58,849 bases of DNA from Bacteroidales bacterium (GCA_015060205.1 SUYY01000007.1:1-58849), one strand, 5' to 3'; counted from the first letter of the stretch, positions 17,823 through 27,573 are shown. The notes: generated by a model not told the origin, from the letters alone. Program-made: numbers and translations.

Positions 17823-17882
17823 ATGCCCGACCTGATCGGGCATCTGATGATACAGAGATTGCCGGTCAAGCCGGCAATGACG
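17823..17882. repeat. REP-like palindromic repeat, two stem modules (copy 1)
   Basis: Two short perfect stems follow the purM stop. The first pairs ATGCCCGA with TCGGGCAT around 5 nt (17823-17843). The second pairs ATTGCCGG with CCGGCAAT around TCAAG (17858-17878). The second matches, by shape and core, the repeat at 28115-28195. The core form is GTCATnnCCGGCTTGACCGGnnAT read on either strand. Stems differ by changes on both sides that keep pairing. It could also act as a 3' end stabiliser or terminator for purM. Confidence 0.75.
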
Positions 17883-17913
17883 ATTAGAAAAAATAATACA
17901 TGACAACAATAAG

Positions 17914-17934
17914 TCCCTTTCCCGAGGAAAGGGA
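17914..17934. repeat. Separate hairpin repeat (TCCCTTTC / GAAAGGGA)
   Basis: A perfect 8-bp stem with a 5-nt loop, followed by ttagggataggg. It is unlike the other repeats in the window and resembles G-rich dispersed repeats seen in many bacterial genomes. It lies between purM and purH with no T-run on either side, so I do not call it a terminator. Confidence 0.5.
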
Positions 17935-17992
17935 TTTAGGGATAGGGTAACGTAATAAAATGCTCGAATGCATGAGTTGCCCTTCCATTCAG

Positions 17993-18020
17993 AGATAACA
18001 TTAGTGAACAGATAACATTA
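17993..18020 (+). repeat. Tandem 11-bp direct repeat upstream of purH
   Basis: AGATAACATTA occurs twice with a period of 17 bp, ending 22 bp before the purH ATG. No TAnnTTTG box is found in the purM-purH gap, so this pair could be part of a control region for purH, or purH may depend on transcription from the purM promoter. Confidence 0.4.
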
Positions 18021-18042
18021 AATAGAGAAATACAATAAGAGC

Positions 18043-19593
18043 ATGAGAGCATTATTTTCAGTATCAGACAAGACAGGTGTCGTGGAGTTCGCAAGCCAAC
18101 TTGTGGAACTCGGTTGGGAAATCATTGCAACCGGCGGCACAATGAAACTTCTTCAGGATGCAGGCCTTAAAGTGATCAATATCAGTGAGATCACAGGTTT
18201 TCCTGAAATCTGCGACGGTCGTGTGAAGACTCTTCACCCTAAGGTTCATGGCGGTCTTCTCGGTCGTCGTGACCTTGACAGCCACATCGCACAACTCAAG
18301 GAGAACGGTATCGAGTTCATCGACATGGTCTGTGTGAACCTCTATCCTTTCAAGCAGACCATCGCAAAGCCCGACGTGACAATGGAGGATGCGATCGAGA
18401 ACATCGACATAGGAGGTCCTTCTATGCTTCGTTCAGCGGCTAAGAACTGGAGTGCGGTGACAGTGGTCTGCAACCCTGACAACTACGCAAAGATCATAAG
18501 CGAGATCAAGGAGCATGGCAATACGACAAAAGAAACCCGTCTCCAACTTTCTGCCGAGGCATATACTCATACTGCCGAGTACGATATGATGATCGCTACA
18601 TATATGCGTAAGGCTGCCGGACTCAACGAGAAACTTTTCCTTGAATATGATCTCAAGCAGAGCCTTCGCTATGGTGAGAACCCTCATCAGAACGCCAAGT
18701 TCTATGCGATTCTCGACAAGGTTCCTTTCTCTCTTGCAACAGCAGAGCAACTCAATGGTAAGGAACTGTCATACAATAATATACAGGATGCAAATGCAGC
18801 CCTTAACATCGTTCGTGAGTTCGATGCTCCGTTCTGTGTAGGCCTTAAGCATATGAATCCATGTGGAGCAGCGATCGGCAAGGATGTCGTTGATGCATGG
18901 ACAAAGGCATATGAGGCAGACAAGGTAAGTATCTTCGGTGGCATCGTCGCTGTGAACCGTGAGGTGAACAAGGAAGTTGCAGAACTGATGAAGCCTATAT
19001 TCCTTGAGATCATCATGGCTCCGTCATTTACAGACGAGGCTCTCGAGGTTCTCTGCACCAAGAAGAACCTTCGTCTTCTCAAGGTTGACATGAGCAAGGA
19101 AGAAGGTGGTCACAATATGTATGTGAGCATGAACGGCGGTATCCTCGTTCAGGAGCAGGATATCGACACCAGGACTGTTGTCGCTGATATGTGCGTTACA
19201 GAGGCAAAGCCGTCTGAAGAGCAGATCACCGACCTTGATTTTGCCTGGAGAATAGTCAAGCATGTGAAGTCAAATGCCATCGTGGTTGTAAAGGACGGTG
19301 CTACTCTCGGAGTAGGAGCAGGTCAGATGAACCGTGTAGGTTCTGCAAAGATCGCTCTCGAGCAGGCTGAAGCGTCACTTGCCGAAAACGGAAAGGACAT
19401 CAGGAACGAGGCTCTTGTTCTTGGCTCTGACGGATTCTTCCCATTTGACGACACAGTGACACTCGCTGCCGGATATGGCGTGAAGGCAATCGTACAGCCA
19501 GGCGGAAGTGTTCGTGATGAGGATTCAGTGAAGAAGGCAAACGAGTGCGGCATCACAATGCTCTGCACAGGAATGCGCCACTTCAAGCATTAA
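18043..19593 (+). CDS. purH: Bifunctional AICAR transformylase / IMP cyclohydrolase
   Basis: A 516-residue enzyme for the last two steps to IMP. The N-terminal IMP cyclohydrolase (MGS-like) domain, residues 1-200, shows SVSDKTGVVEFA, IIATGGTMKLL, GRVKTLHPKVHGGLLGRRD and NLYPFKQTI. The C-terminal transformylase, about 200-516, shows LRYGENPHQNAKFY, VGLKHMNPCGAAIG, KSNAIVVVKDGATLGVGAGQMNRV and the terminal GMRHFKH. It uses N10-formyl-THF, the product of fhs, as one-carbon donor. Its stop codon overlaps by a few bases the stop of the converging efflux gene, with no room for a separate terminator. Confidence 0.97.
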   Translation: MRALFSVSDKTGVVEFASQLVELGWEIIATGGTMKLLQDAGLKVINISEITGFPEICDGRVKTLHPKVHGGLLGRRDLDSHIAQLKENGIEFIDMVCVNLYPFKQTIAKPDVTMEDAIENIDIGGPSMLRSAAKNWSAVTVVCNPDNYAKIISEIKEHGNTTKETRLQLSAEAYTHTAEYDMMIATYMRKAAGLNEKLFLEYDLKQSLRYGENPHQNAKFYAILDKVPFSLATAEQLNGKELSYNNIQDANAALNIVREFDAPFCVGLKHMNPCGAAIGKDVVDAWTKAYEADKVSIFGGIVAVNREVNKEVAELMKPIFLEIIMAPSFTDEALEVLCTKKNLRLLKVDMSKEEGGHNMYVSMNGGILVQEQDIDTRTVVADMCVTEAKPSEEQITDLDFAWRIVKHVKSNAIVVVKDGATLGVGAGQMNRVGSAKIALEQAEASLAENGKDIRNEALVLGSDGFFPFDDTVTLAAGYGVKAIVQPGGSVRDEDSVKKANECGITMLCTGMRHFKH

Positions 19594-20933
19594 TAACCAC
19601 CTCCGAGGGCATGATAGAGATTGATCACGCTCTGGAACTCATCGAAACGGTCTGAGACCTCCCCCAGTTCAACCTGGAGGAGGTTTTTCTGTGCTGTAAG
19701 CACTTCAAGATAGTTCGCGTTTCCGTGCTTCATGAGAAGTTGGGTGTTCCAGACGGCTGCCTGAAGATTGATGATCTGCTTCTTGTCGATTTCGACCCTT
19801 TTCTTTGCTGTCTCCCAAAGCGATATCGCATTGTTCACTTCCACTCCTGCGTCAAGCAGACTCTGACGGAACTCATACAATGCCTGCTTGTATCTGGATT
19901 CCGCTGCGAGTTTATTTGCACGCAGCGCTCCGCGGTTGAATATCGGCTGTGCCAATGATGCTATGAGGTTTGTGATAAGACTTCCCGGATCAAGCACAAT
20001 GCTTCCGTTTCCGGTTGTCCATCCGAGCGCACCGGAAAGACTCAGGTTCGGATAGAAGGCAGCACGAGCGATGTTTGTGTCATATAGACATTGTGCAAGA
20101 GTCATCTCCGCCTGGCGTACATCCGGTCTTCTGCTCAAAAGTTCTGCCGGTACTCCGGCGCACAATTTTTCCGGGAGTTGCTGCTTGTCAAGGGTACTTC
20201 TCTCGATAGGCATCGGAACAGTTCCCAGAAGTGCGCAGAATGAGTTCTCCATGGACAGTATCTCCTTTTCAAGAGAAAGGACATCCGCCTCGACACTCAG
20301 TTTGTTGGCCTTTGCCTGAAGAACCGCTGCCTCGTTGGTCTTTCCTGCACGCTTGAGCGCTTCCATGGCACGTATGTTCTCTTCCCATGTAGTGAGCGTC
20401 CTCCTGCTTATCTTAAGTTGCTCGTCCAGCATCAGGAGCATATAGTAATTGTTCGCTATGGTCGCCACAAGTCCTGTCTGCACGGCATGCCTGTATGCCT
20501 GGGTCTGTTCCAGGGCGGCTTCTGCCTTGCGTCTTGAATTGCGCAGTGAACCGAAGATGTCGGTTTCCCATGATGCACCTAACTGAGCGTTGAACGAACC
20601 CGGAAAGCCTCCTCCCGATGCACTGAAAGATACGCCCGGAAGCAGGGCACGTCGTGCCGCAAGCAGATATGCCTGCGATTCCTGAACCTTCAGGTGTGCC
20701 ACGTTCATGTCGGTGTTATGTTCCAGACCGAGTCTTATCCATTCCTGAAGCACAGGGTCCGTGAATATCTCGTCCCATGATACCGACGCAGTCGATACGG
20801 TATCCGACGGAGCCATGTCCATCCTCCTGTACAGGCTGTCGACAAAAGGCATTTCCGCCCTTTCGTATTTCTTATATAATCCGCAACTGCTCAAGGCCAT
20901 CACGGCTACACATATCAATATAATCCTTTTCAT
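19590..20933 (-). CDS. Outer-membrane efflux lipoprotein, NodT/OprM (TolC-like) family
   Basis: A 447-residue protein with a lipobox (MALSSC) and two repeated OEP domains made of long coiled-coil helices with heptad-like Ala/Leu/Gln patterns. Family marks are SWDEIFTDPVLQEWIRLGLEHNTDM, LLPGVSFSASGGG, the ELLSRRPDVRQAEMTLAQCLYDTNIARAAFYPNLSLSGALG block and QPIFNRGALRANKLAAESRYKQAL. It forms the outer-membrane channel of a tripartite pump. It is the third gene of the operon, 3 bp after the RND gene. Confidence 0.95.
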   Translation of the reverse strand: MKRIILICVAVMALSSCGLYKKYERAEMPFVDSLYRRMDMAPSDTVSTASVSWDEIFTDPVLQEWIRLGLEHNTDMNVAHLKVQESQAYLLAARRALLPGVSFSASGGGFPGSFNAQLGASWETDIFGSLRNSRRKAEAALEQTQAYRHAVQTGLVATIANNYYMLLMLDEQLKISRRTLTTWEENIRAMEALKRAGKTNEAAVLQAKANKLSVEADVLSLEKEILSMENSFCALLGTVPMPIERSTLDKQQLPEKLCAGVPAELLSRRPDVRQAEMTLAQCLYDTNIARAAFYPNLSLSGALGWTTGNGSIVLDPGSLITNLIASLAQPIFNRGALRANKLAAESRYKQALYEFRQSLLDAGVEVNNAISLWETAKKRVEIDKKQIINLQAAVWNTQLLMKHGNANYLEVLTAQKNLLQVELGEVSDRFDEFQSVINLYHALGGGY

Positions 20934-20936
20934 ACT

Positions 20937-23900
20937 TTATTCTCTCTTACGTTTAGGCATGACCTTCTCCTCTATATATTGGAATACAATGAACAGGGCA
21001 GGCACGACGATCACAAGTGCCAATGTACCTATGAACATACCTCCGACCGTGCCCACACCGATGGATATGTTTCCGTTCGCGCCCACTCCGCTTGCGAACA
21101 TGAGTGGGAGCATTCCGAATATCATGGTCAGTGAGGTCATCAGGATAGGGCGCAGACGCACCTTTGCAGCGGACATCGCCGCCATCGTTATGGACATGCC
21201 TTCCGCTCTCTTCTGTGATGCATATTCAGTCAGGAGGATTGCGGTCTTGGCAAGCAGTCCGATGAGCATGAGCAGACCGATCTGCAGATAGATGTTGTTC
21301 TCCAGTCCGAACCATCTGGCAAAGAGGAAACTTCCTGCAAGACCGAAAGGTACCGAAAGTATGATCACCACCGGGATGAACAGGCTTTCGTACAATGCGC
21401 AGAGAATCAGGAAGATGAATACCACGCATATTGCGAATATGACGGCAACCGAACTGCCTGATCCTGCCTCCTCTCGTGACATTCCGCCGAACTCATATCC
21501 ATAACCGGCAGGAAGGACCTTTGATGCCACTTCGCGTACGGCCTGAATAGCCTGACCGGAACTGTAGCCGTCTGCTGCCTGTCCGTTTACCGAGATTGCG
21601 GTGAAAAGATTGAATCTGGAAATGGACTGCGGTCCATATATCCTGGTAAGACGGAGATACTGGTTGATAGGAGACATTTCTCCGCTCGAGGTCCTGACGA
21701 ACATGTTCTGGAGGGATTCCGTGTCGAGACGGTACTCAGGTGCAGCCTGAAGCATGACGCGGTAGAGTTTCGAGAATCTGTTCATGTTGGATGCATAACT
21801 TCCTCCGACATATCCTGCAAGGACGCTCAGAACGTCTCCGGGCGAGGTGCCGTTCCTCTTGCACTGGGCTGCGTCCACCTCCACAAGATACATCGGGAAC
21901 TTGGTGTCGAACGCAGTCTTTGCCCTCGATATTTCAGGACGTTTGTTCAGTTCGATTATGAAGTCGTTGGCTATCTTCTCGAGATCCTCCAGTCTGCCGC
22001 CCTTCTGGTCCTGGACATATACTTCAAAGCCGCTGCTGGCTCCATATCCCGGAATCATACCTCTGGTATATACCATTATGTCGGCCGATGTTATGTCGGC
22101 TGTCCTTCGGTATATCTCCGCTGTGACTGCATCTATATGGTCTTCCTTTCCGGTACGTTCGTCCCAGTCCTTGAGCCTTATGACAAAGTTACCGGTGGAC
22201 GAACCCTGACCGAACATCATTCCCCATCCTGTGGTTCTGGAATATGCCTCTATCTGAGGTATGTCCTTGATTCTTCTGTCGATTTCCGTCAGTACCTTGT
22301 CCGTTTCGGCAATATTGGTTCCCGGAGGAGTGCGGATGTCCATGTTGATCGTACCCATATCCTCCTTCGGAACCAGACCGGTCTTGGTTGTGCTCATCAT
22401 GTAGTAAAGCCCTCCGCATGCGATGACAAGCAGTATGACGGTAAGCCATTTACGTTTGAACATGAACAGGACGATATGCTTGTATTTATCCACCAGTCTG
22501 CCGAATCCGGCATCAAATGCCTTGTGGAACCTGCTTGAGAAACTTGCCTTCTCGCCGGACTTCACATCTTCGTGCGGAGTCATTATCAGTGCGCAGAGGG
22601 CAGGGGATAGGGTAAGTGAATTGATGAGTGAAATACCCACCGCGACAGCCATTGTCAGACCGAACTGTGTGTAGAACGTACCTGTGGTTCCGCCCATGAA
22701 ACTTACAGGAATGAACACGGCCATGAACACGAATGTAGTGGCTACCAGGGCTGTGGAAATACCTCCCATGGCATCTACGGTAGCCTTGTAGGCGGATCTG
22801 TATCCTTCGTCGAACTTTGCCTGTACTGCTTCCACCACCACGATGGAGTCATCCACCACGGTACCGATCACAAGAACCAGAGCAAAGAGGGTTATCATGT
22901 TCAGCGAGAACCCTGCCACGAAGAGGAATGCAAAAGTACCTACAAGAGATACGATGATGGAAATGGTAGGGATGATGGTCGAGCGCAGACTCTGAAGGAA
23001 TACGAACACTACCAGGATCACCAGGAGGATGGCCTCGAACAGGGTCTTGATCACATTCTTGATGGACGCGTCAAGGAAGTCCTTCGTACTCATCAGGTCT
23101 ACGATTTCCAGACCTTTCGGAAGGTCTTTGCGTATTTCCTCCACAGTCTTGTCGATCTGCTTGATGATCTCGTTCGCGTTGGATCCTGATGTCTGTGATA
23201 TGCTGATCGTCGTTCCGGGATGACCGTTCACAAGACCTACGTAATCGTATGAACGCTCTCCGAGTTCGATGCTTGCAACATCCTTGAGCCTCAGGACTGT
23301 ACCGTCGCTTTCTGCGCGGATGACCATGTTTTCATAGTCGGTGACATTCTCATATCTTCCGCGATATTTCAGTACATATCTGAATGTGTTTTCAGATTCT
23401 GCTCCCAAGGTTCCTGTCGGTGCCTCGAGATTCTGTTCGGAAAGCACTTTCGATATGTCAGACGGCATCAGACCATATTTCGCCATTTTTCCGGGATCCA
23501 GCCATATTCGGAGAGAATAATCACCGCCTCGGACGTCGACCTCACCGACTCCTGCAACACGTGAAAGACGTGGTTCGATATTGATTTTCAGATAGTTGGT
23601 GATGAATTTCCTGTCGAAGGAATTGTCTGGACTATATACGGCGAGGGTCTTGATTCGGCTCGTCTGCCTCTTTCGTACGGTGACACCGCTCTTTGTAACC
23701 TCTCCCGGGAGAAGACTCTGGGCAGAGGCGATGCGGTTCTGGACATTGACCATGGCCATGTCTCCGTCCGTACCCTGACGGAAATATATCTGGATGTTCG
23801 CAGAACCGGAATTGGTGGCTGAAGACACCATGTACATCATGTCCTCCACACCGTTGATGGCCTCTTCGAGAGGCACAAGCACACTTTTCTGGACTGTCTC

Positions 23901-24065
23901 GGCATTTGCTCCGGCATATGCCGCAGATACGCTTACTGTAGGTGGCGCAATTTCAGGAAACTGTTCGACAGGCAGTTGCAGAAGTCCTATAATTCCCACG
24001 AGGAGTATCATCACCGAGATGACTCCTGCAAAGATAGGACGGTCGATAAATGTCTTTACGTTCAT
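20937..24065 (-). CDS. RND-family (HAE1, AcrB-like) efflux transporter
   Basis: A 1042-residue inner-membrane proton antiporter with the AcrB layout: an N-terminal TM helix (FIDRPIFAGVISVMILLVGIIGLLQLPVEQFPEIAPP), a periplasmic porter domain (TNSGSANIQIYF, MVNVQNRIA), helices 2-6 with the proton-relay segment LVIGTVVDDSIVVVEAVQ, a second periplasmic half and helices 7-12 (LPLMFASGVGANGNISIGVGTVGG). Length and symmetry match hydrophobe/amphiphile exporters. The actual drugs or bile-type compounds exported cannot be told. Its start overlaps the last base of the membrane-fusion gene stop. Confidence 0.96.
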   Translation of the reverse strand: MNVKTFIDRPIFAGVISVMILLVGIIGLLQLPVEQFPEIAPPTVSVSAAYAGANAETVQKSVLVPLEEAINGVEDMMYMVSSATNSGSANIQIYFRQGTDGDMAMVNVQNRIASAQSLLPGEVTKSGVTVRKRQTSRIKTLAVYSPDNSFDRKFITNYLKINIEPRLSRVAGVGEVDVRGGDYSLRIWLDPGKMAKYGLMPSDISKVLSEQNLEAPTGTLGAESENTFRYVLKYRGRYENVTDYENMVIRAESDGTVLRLKDVASIELGERSYDYVGLVNGHPGTTISISQTSGSNANEIIKQIDKTVEEIRKDLPKGLEIVDLMSTKDFLDASIKNVIKTLFEAILLVILVVFVFLQSLRSTIIPTISIIVSLVGTFAFLFVAGFSLNMITLFALVLVIGTVVDDSIVVVEAVQAKFDEGYRSAYKATVDAMGGISTALVATTFVFMAVFIPVSFMGGTTGTFYTQFGLTMAVAVGISLINSLTLSPALCALIMTPHEDVKSGEKASFSSRFHKAFDAGFGRLVDKYKHIVLFMFKRKWLTVILLVIACGGLYYMMSTTKTGLVPKEDMGTINMDIRTPPGTNIAETDKVLTEIDRRIKDIPQIEAYSRTTGWGMMFGQGSSTGNFVIRLKDWDERTGKEDHIDAVTAEIYRRTADITSADIMVYTRGMIPGYGASSGFEVYVQDQKGGRLEDLEKIANDFIIELNKRPEISRAKTAFDTKFPMYLVEVDAAQCKRNGTSPGDVLSVLAGYVGGSYASNMNRFSKLYRVMLQAAPEYRLDTESLQNMFVRTSSGEMSPINQYLRLTRIYGPQSISRFNLFTAISVNGQAADGYSSGQAIQAVREVASKVLPAGYGYEFGGMSREEAGSGSSVAVIFAICVVFIFLILCALYESLFIPVVIILSVPFGLAGSFLFARWFGLENNIYLQIGLLMLIGLLAKTAILLTEYASQKRAEGMSITMAAMSAAKVRLRPILMTSLTMIFGMLPLMFASGVGANGNISIGVGTVGGMFIGTLALVIVVPALFIVFQYIEEKVMPKRKRE

Positions 24066-25213
24066 TATTCAGCACCCTCCTCTGTTTTCAAACTGTCCTT
24101 TTCTGCAGGCCTGCTCTTTATCGGCGTACCTTCTTTTATGAGTCCCGCACCTTCCGCTACGATGACATCGCCCACTTGAAGGCCTGAGGTGACGATATAT
24201 TCCTTTCCATTGTTCTGAGGTGCGATCTGGATCTCTGTCGCAGATGCCTTTCCGTCCACCACCTTGTATACGAACACTCTGTCCTGAAGTTCATATGTGG
24301 CAGCCTGAGGAATGACCATGCAGTCATTTATCGTCATAGGAATGATGATGGTTCCGCTTCCGCCGTTGCGGAGAAGGTGGTTCCTGTTGTTGAAGACGGC
24401 CCTGATGCTTACTGCTCCGGTGCTCTCGCTTATGGTTCCGCTTATGGCGTTTATCTTTCCGGTATGCTCGTACTTCTGACCGTTGCTCATTATCAGTTCC
24501 ACTTCAGGCATATGTCTGATGGCATTGTTCATGGAACCGTACTGCTGGATCATGTCAAGCATCTGGTTTTCTGCCATGGAGAAATATGCATATACGCGGC
24601 TATCGTCCGAAACGGTGACAAGAGGCTGTGATATGCTGCTGCTCACCAGGGCACCGACACGGTATGGAATCATACTTGCAACTCCGTTCACCGGGGAGCG
24701 GACCTCGGTGTAGGAGAGGTTGTTGCTTGCGTTCACCTCTTCAGCCTTGCAGAGAGCAAGTCTTGCCTGAGCGTCTGTGAGTTCGTTCTGGGCAGTCATC
24801 AGGTCGAATTCGGAGACAACATCCTGCTCGAACAGGTCCTTGTTGCTCTGATATATGAGTTCTGCTGTGGAAAGAGCCGCTTCTGCACTCTTGACATTTG
24901 CCGCCGCTATCTCATATGCAGCCTTATATGGAGTCTGGTCTATGATGAAGAGTACCTGTCCCTTCCTTACGCTCTCTCCCTCTTCAATCATGATTTCTGT
25001 TATCATTCCGCTGACCTGAGGACGTATTTCCACGGTCTGGACTCCGCTGATCGCTGCAGAATATCCTGTGGACAGGGTCCTGTCGCTCAGCGAAACTTCA
25101 AGTGTCTCATAGTAGGATTCTCCTTTAGGAGTAGTCTTGGTTCCTTGCTGACATCCTGTCATCATGACGATTACCAGGGATGCAAGCAGTGCAGATGCAG
25201 TTTTTCTTGTCAT
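24065..25213 (-). CDS. Membrane fusion protein of RND efflux pump (AcrA-like)
   Basis: A 382-residue lipoprotein (VIVMMTGC lipobox) with the MFP order: beta-barrel/lipoyl entry (VEIRPQVSGMITEIMIEEGESVRKGQVLFIID), an alpha-helical hairpin of about 70 residues (AAANVKSAEAALSTAELIYQSNKDLFEQDVV...), return lipoyl part (TEVRSPVNGVASMIPYRVGALV), beta-barrel and membrane-proximal domain. It links the RND transporter to the outer-membrane channel. It is the first gene of the operon, with a -7 box 35 bp upstream. No regulator gene adjoins it. Confidence 0.95.
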   Translation of the reverse strand: MTRKTASALLASLVIVMMTGCQQGTKTTPKGESYYETLEVSLSDRTLSTGYSAAISGVQTVEIRPQVSGMITEIMIEEGESVRKGQVLFIIDQTPYKAAYEIAAANVKSAEAALSTAELIYQSNKDLFEQDVVSEFDLMTAQNELTDAQARLALCKAEEVNASNNLSYTEVRSPVNGVASMIPYRVGALVSSSISQPLVTVSDDSRVYAYFSMAENQMLDMIQQYGSMNNAIRHMPEVELIMSNGQKYEHTGKINAISGTISESTGAVSIRAVFNNRNHLLRNGGSGTIIIPMTINDCMVIPQAATYELQDRVFVYKVVDGKASATEIQIAPQNNGKEYIVTSGLQVGDVIVAEGAGLIKEGTPIKSRPAEKDSLKTEEGAE

Positions 25214-25247
25214 ATTCGTTTTCTTTTTGTTTCTATTGAAAATCCTA

Positions 25248-25255
25248 CAAATTTA
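25248..25255 (-). promoter_or_regulatory. -7 promoter box TAAATTTG for the efflux operon
   Basis: Minus-strand TAAATTTG matches TAnnTTTG and lies 34 bp before the ATG of the membrane fusion gene. It faces away from the rnr promoter, about 70 bp away on the other strand. Confidence 0.65.
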
Positions 25256-25321
25256 CTCAAAAATTGCTGTACGGCATCATCTCCATTGCGAAAAATGGCG
25301 TGGTTTTTCCAATGAAATATC

Positions 25322-25329
25322 TAAATTTG
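25322..25329 (+). promoter_or_regulatory. -7 promoter box TAAATTTG for rnr
   Basis: TAAATTTG lies 21 bp before the rnr ATG at 25351. It supports that start over the ATG at 25264, which lies upstream of the box. Confidence 0.68.
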
Positions 25330-25350
25330 TGGGAATTAAATTCAGATTGT

Positions 25351-27573
25351 ATGGCAAGAAAGAAAAAGTACTATGGAAAGGGACGTGGCAGAAGGGAAAA
25401 GAAGGTTTTGCCGCAGATGACGGGAAAGGTGCAGATGACCCGCGATGGTTATATCTTCGTGATGGCGGAAGGAGAAGAAGACGATGTGTTCGTAAAGGCG
25501 ACAAGGACAAACGGTGCCTTGCACGGTGATATCGTCAGGGTGGCGGTCACGCGTGAGAAGACAGCGACACAGCGTCGCGAGGGAGAGGTCAAGGAGATAA
25601 TCGAGAGGTCGGCAAAGCCGTTCATCGGTATACTCCATGTGGTAAGAGGACAGGCATGGGTGCTTATGCAGAGCCGTTTCATGCCGTATGACATATCTGT
25701 TCCTTATTCATTCGACCTGGAACAGTGCAGCGGTATGAAGGTCGCTGCCGTGGTCGATTTCTGGAAAAAGGGAGAACCGACCCCGCGCGGACATATAGTC
25801 GATATACTCGGTGAACCGGGAGAGAACGATACCGAGATGCATGCCATACTCGCGGAATATGCTCTTCCGTACAAGTTCGAGGAGGATGTGGAAAATGCCG
25901 CAGACCATATATCCGAAGAGATCACTCCGGAAGATATTAAGGGAAGGCGTGATTTCAGGGATGTCCTTACATTCACCATCGACCCTGCTGACGCGAAGGA
26001 TTTTGATGACGCACTGTCCTTCCGACTTCTCGATAACGGTAATATGGAGGTCGGTGTGCATATCGCGGATGTGACACATTATGTGAAACCGGGGGATATC
26101 GTGGACGAGGAGGCGCGCAGACGAGGAACTTCCGTCTATCTTGTGGACAGGACCGTGCCTATGCTTCCTGAAAAACTCTGCAACAAACTCTGTTCTCTCC
26201 GTCCTCATGAGGAAAAACTTACCTTTTCTGCCGTGTTTGAACTGACTCCTCTCGGAAGAATCGTCGACAGGTGGTATGGAAAGACCGTCATATATTCGGA
26301 CATGAGGTTCTCTTACGAGGAGGCTCAGAAGATCATAGAATCAGGTCCTAAGGCGTCTCATGAAGGAGTTTCTGAACAGATCAGGGATGCTGTCCTCACA
26401 CTCCACTCGCTTGCTTCAAAACTCAGAAAGAAGAGGTTCGCAGCGGGAGCCATCAGTTTCGAACGTCCGGAGATGAAGGTGGAGGTGGATGAAAAGGGAC
26501 ATCCTGTAAATGTATATCAGAAGGTATCGAAGGAAGCGAACTGGCTCATAGAGGAGTTCATGCTTCTTGCGAACAGGAGCGTGGCGGAATTTGTCGCGAC
26601 CGGTTGCAAGGGACTGGAAGGTACTCCTGCCAAGGGACGCAGACCGGCAAAGACCTTTGTATATCGTGTCCATGACGAACCTAACCAGGAGAAGATTGAC
26701 AATCTTCGCAACTTCATCGGCAATTTCGGCTACAAGATGGGACCTACCGGCAGCGGAAAGGAGATATCGAGAGAACTCAATTCGCTGTTTGCTGCTGCGA
26801 AGGATACTCCTGAATACAATGCAATCGAACTGTTGTCCCTCAGGACAATGGCCAAGGCAAGGTATGACATAGAGAATCTGGGTCACTACGGACTTGCGTT
26901 CAAATACTACACTCACTTCACATCTCCGATCAGAAGATATCCCGACATGCTCGTCCACCGTCTTCTTGAACGCTATCTTGAGGGTGGGGAGTCAGCCAAG
27001 GCTGAAACTTACAGCAAACTCTGCAAATATGCTTCAGAAAGGGAGATCGTCGCGGCGGAGGCAGAGCGTGCGAGCATAAAATATAAACTTGTCGAGTTCA
27101 TGCAGGACAAGGTGGGTTATACCTTCGGTGGAAATGTGTCCGGCCTGACGGAATGGGGAATGTATGTGGAGATCGAGCCTACAAAGATTGAAGGCATGGT
27201 ACCTCTCAGGGACATCAGAAGTGATTTCTTTGAATTTGATGCAGATCATTACAGGCTTGTAGGTAGACGCTCAGGTATAGTATACAATCTCGGAGATCCT
27301 GTGCGCATCCGTGTCAAGAAGACCAATCTGGAACAGAAACTTCTGGATTACGAACTCATCGAGACCGGTCTTGAAGAAAGGATATATGACCGTATCGACT
27401 ATGAGCAGGGCAGGGGAACATCCTTCATCAAGGGGGAGGACGGCTCCTTCGACAATGTGACCGTCGGCATCAACAAGGCGGCCAGAAAAGAGAAGGTCCG
27501 CAAGGCAATCCAGGACTCCAAGAGGCAGAAAGCAAGGAGAAACAAGCAGTCAAAACCCTCTAAAAGGAAATAG
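25351..27573 (+). CDS. rnr: Ribonuclease R (RNB-family 3'-5' exoribonuclease)
   Basis: A 740-residue processive exoribonuclease for structured RNA. An N-terminal basic stretch (ARKKKYYGKGRGRREKK) leads to cold-shock OB domains, then the RNB catalytic domain with the metal-binding DPADAKDFDDALSF motif, HIADVTHYVKPGD, RRGTSVYLVDRTVPMLPEKL and the HFTSPIRRYPDMLVHRLL signature, then an S1 domain (VSGLTEWGMYVEIEPTKIEGMVPL) and a Lys/Arg-rich tail (KRQKARRNKQSKPSKRK). I chose the ATG at MARKKK because the promoter box is between it and the earlier ATG. Confidence 0.95.
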   Translation: MARKKKYYGKGRGRREKKVLPQMTGKVQMTRDGYIFVMAEGEEDDVFVKATRTNGALHGDIVRVAVTREKTATQRREGEVKEIIERSAKPFIGILHVVRGQAWVLMQSRFMPYDISVPYSFDLEQCSGMKVAAVVDFWKKGEPTPRGHIVDILGEPGENDTEMHAILAEYALPYKFEEDVENAADHISEEITPEDIKGRRDFRDVLTFTIDPADAKDFDDALSFRLLDNGNMEVGVHIADVTHYVKPGDIVDEEARRRGTSVYLVDRTVPMLPEKLCNKLCSLRPHEEKLTFSAVFELTPLGRIVDRWYGKTVIYSDMRFSYEEAQKIIESGPKASHEGVSEQIRDAVLTLHSLASKLRKKRFAAGAISFERPEMKVEVDEKGHPVNVYQKVSKEANWLIEEFMLLANRSVAEFVATGCKGLEGTPAKGRRPAKTFVYRVHDEPNQEKIDNLRNFIGNFGYKMGPTGSGKEISRELNSLFAAAKDTPEYNAIELLSLRTMAKARYDIENLGHYGLAFKYYTHFTSPIRRYPDMLVHRLLERYLEGGESAKAETYSKLCKYASEREIVAAEAERASIKYKLVEFMQDKVGYTFGGNVSGLTEWGMYVEIEPTKIEGMVPLRDIRSDFFEFDADHYRLVGRRSGIVYNLGDPVRIRVKKTNLEQKLLDYELIETGLEERIYDRIDYEQGRGTSFIKGEDGSFDNVTVGINKAARKEKVRKAIQDSKRQKARRNKQSKPSKRK

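Noticed and set aside
25264..25350. Earlier ATG for rnr giving 29 more residues
   Set aside because: The -7 box TAAATTTG at 25322 lies inside this extension and the family start is the basic MARKKK segment.
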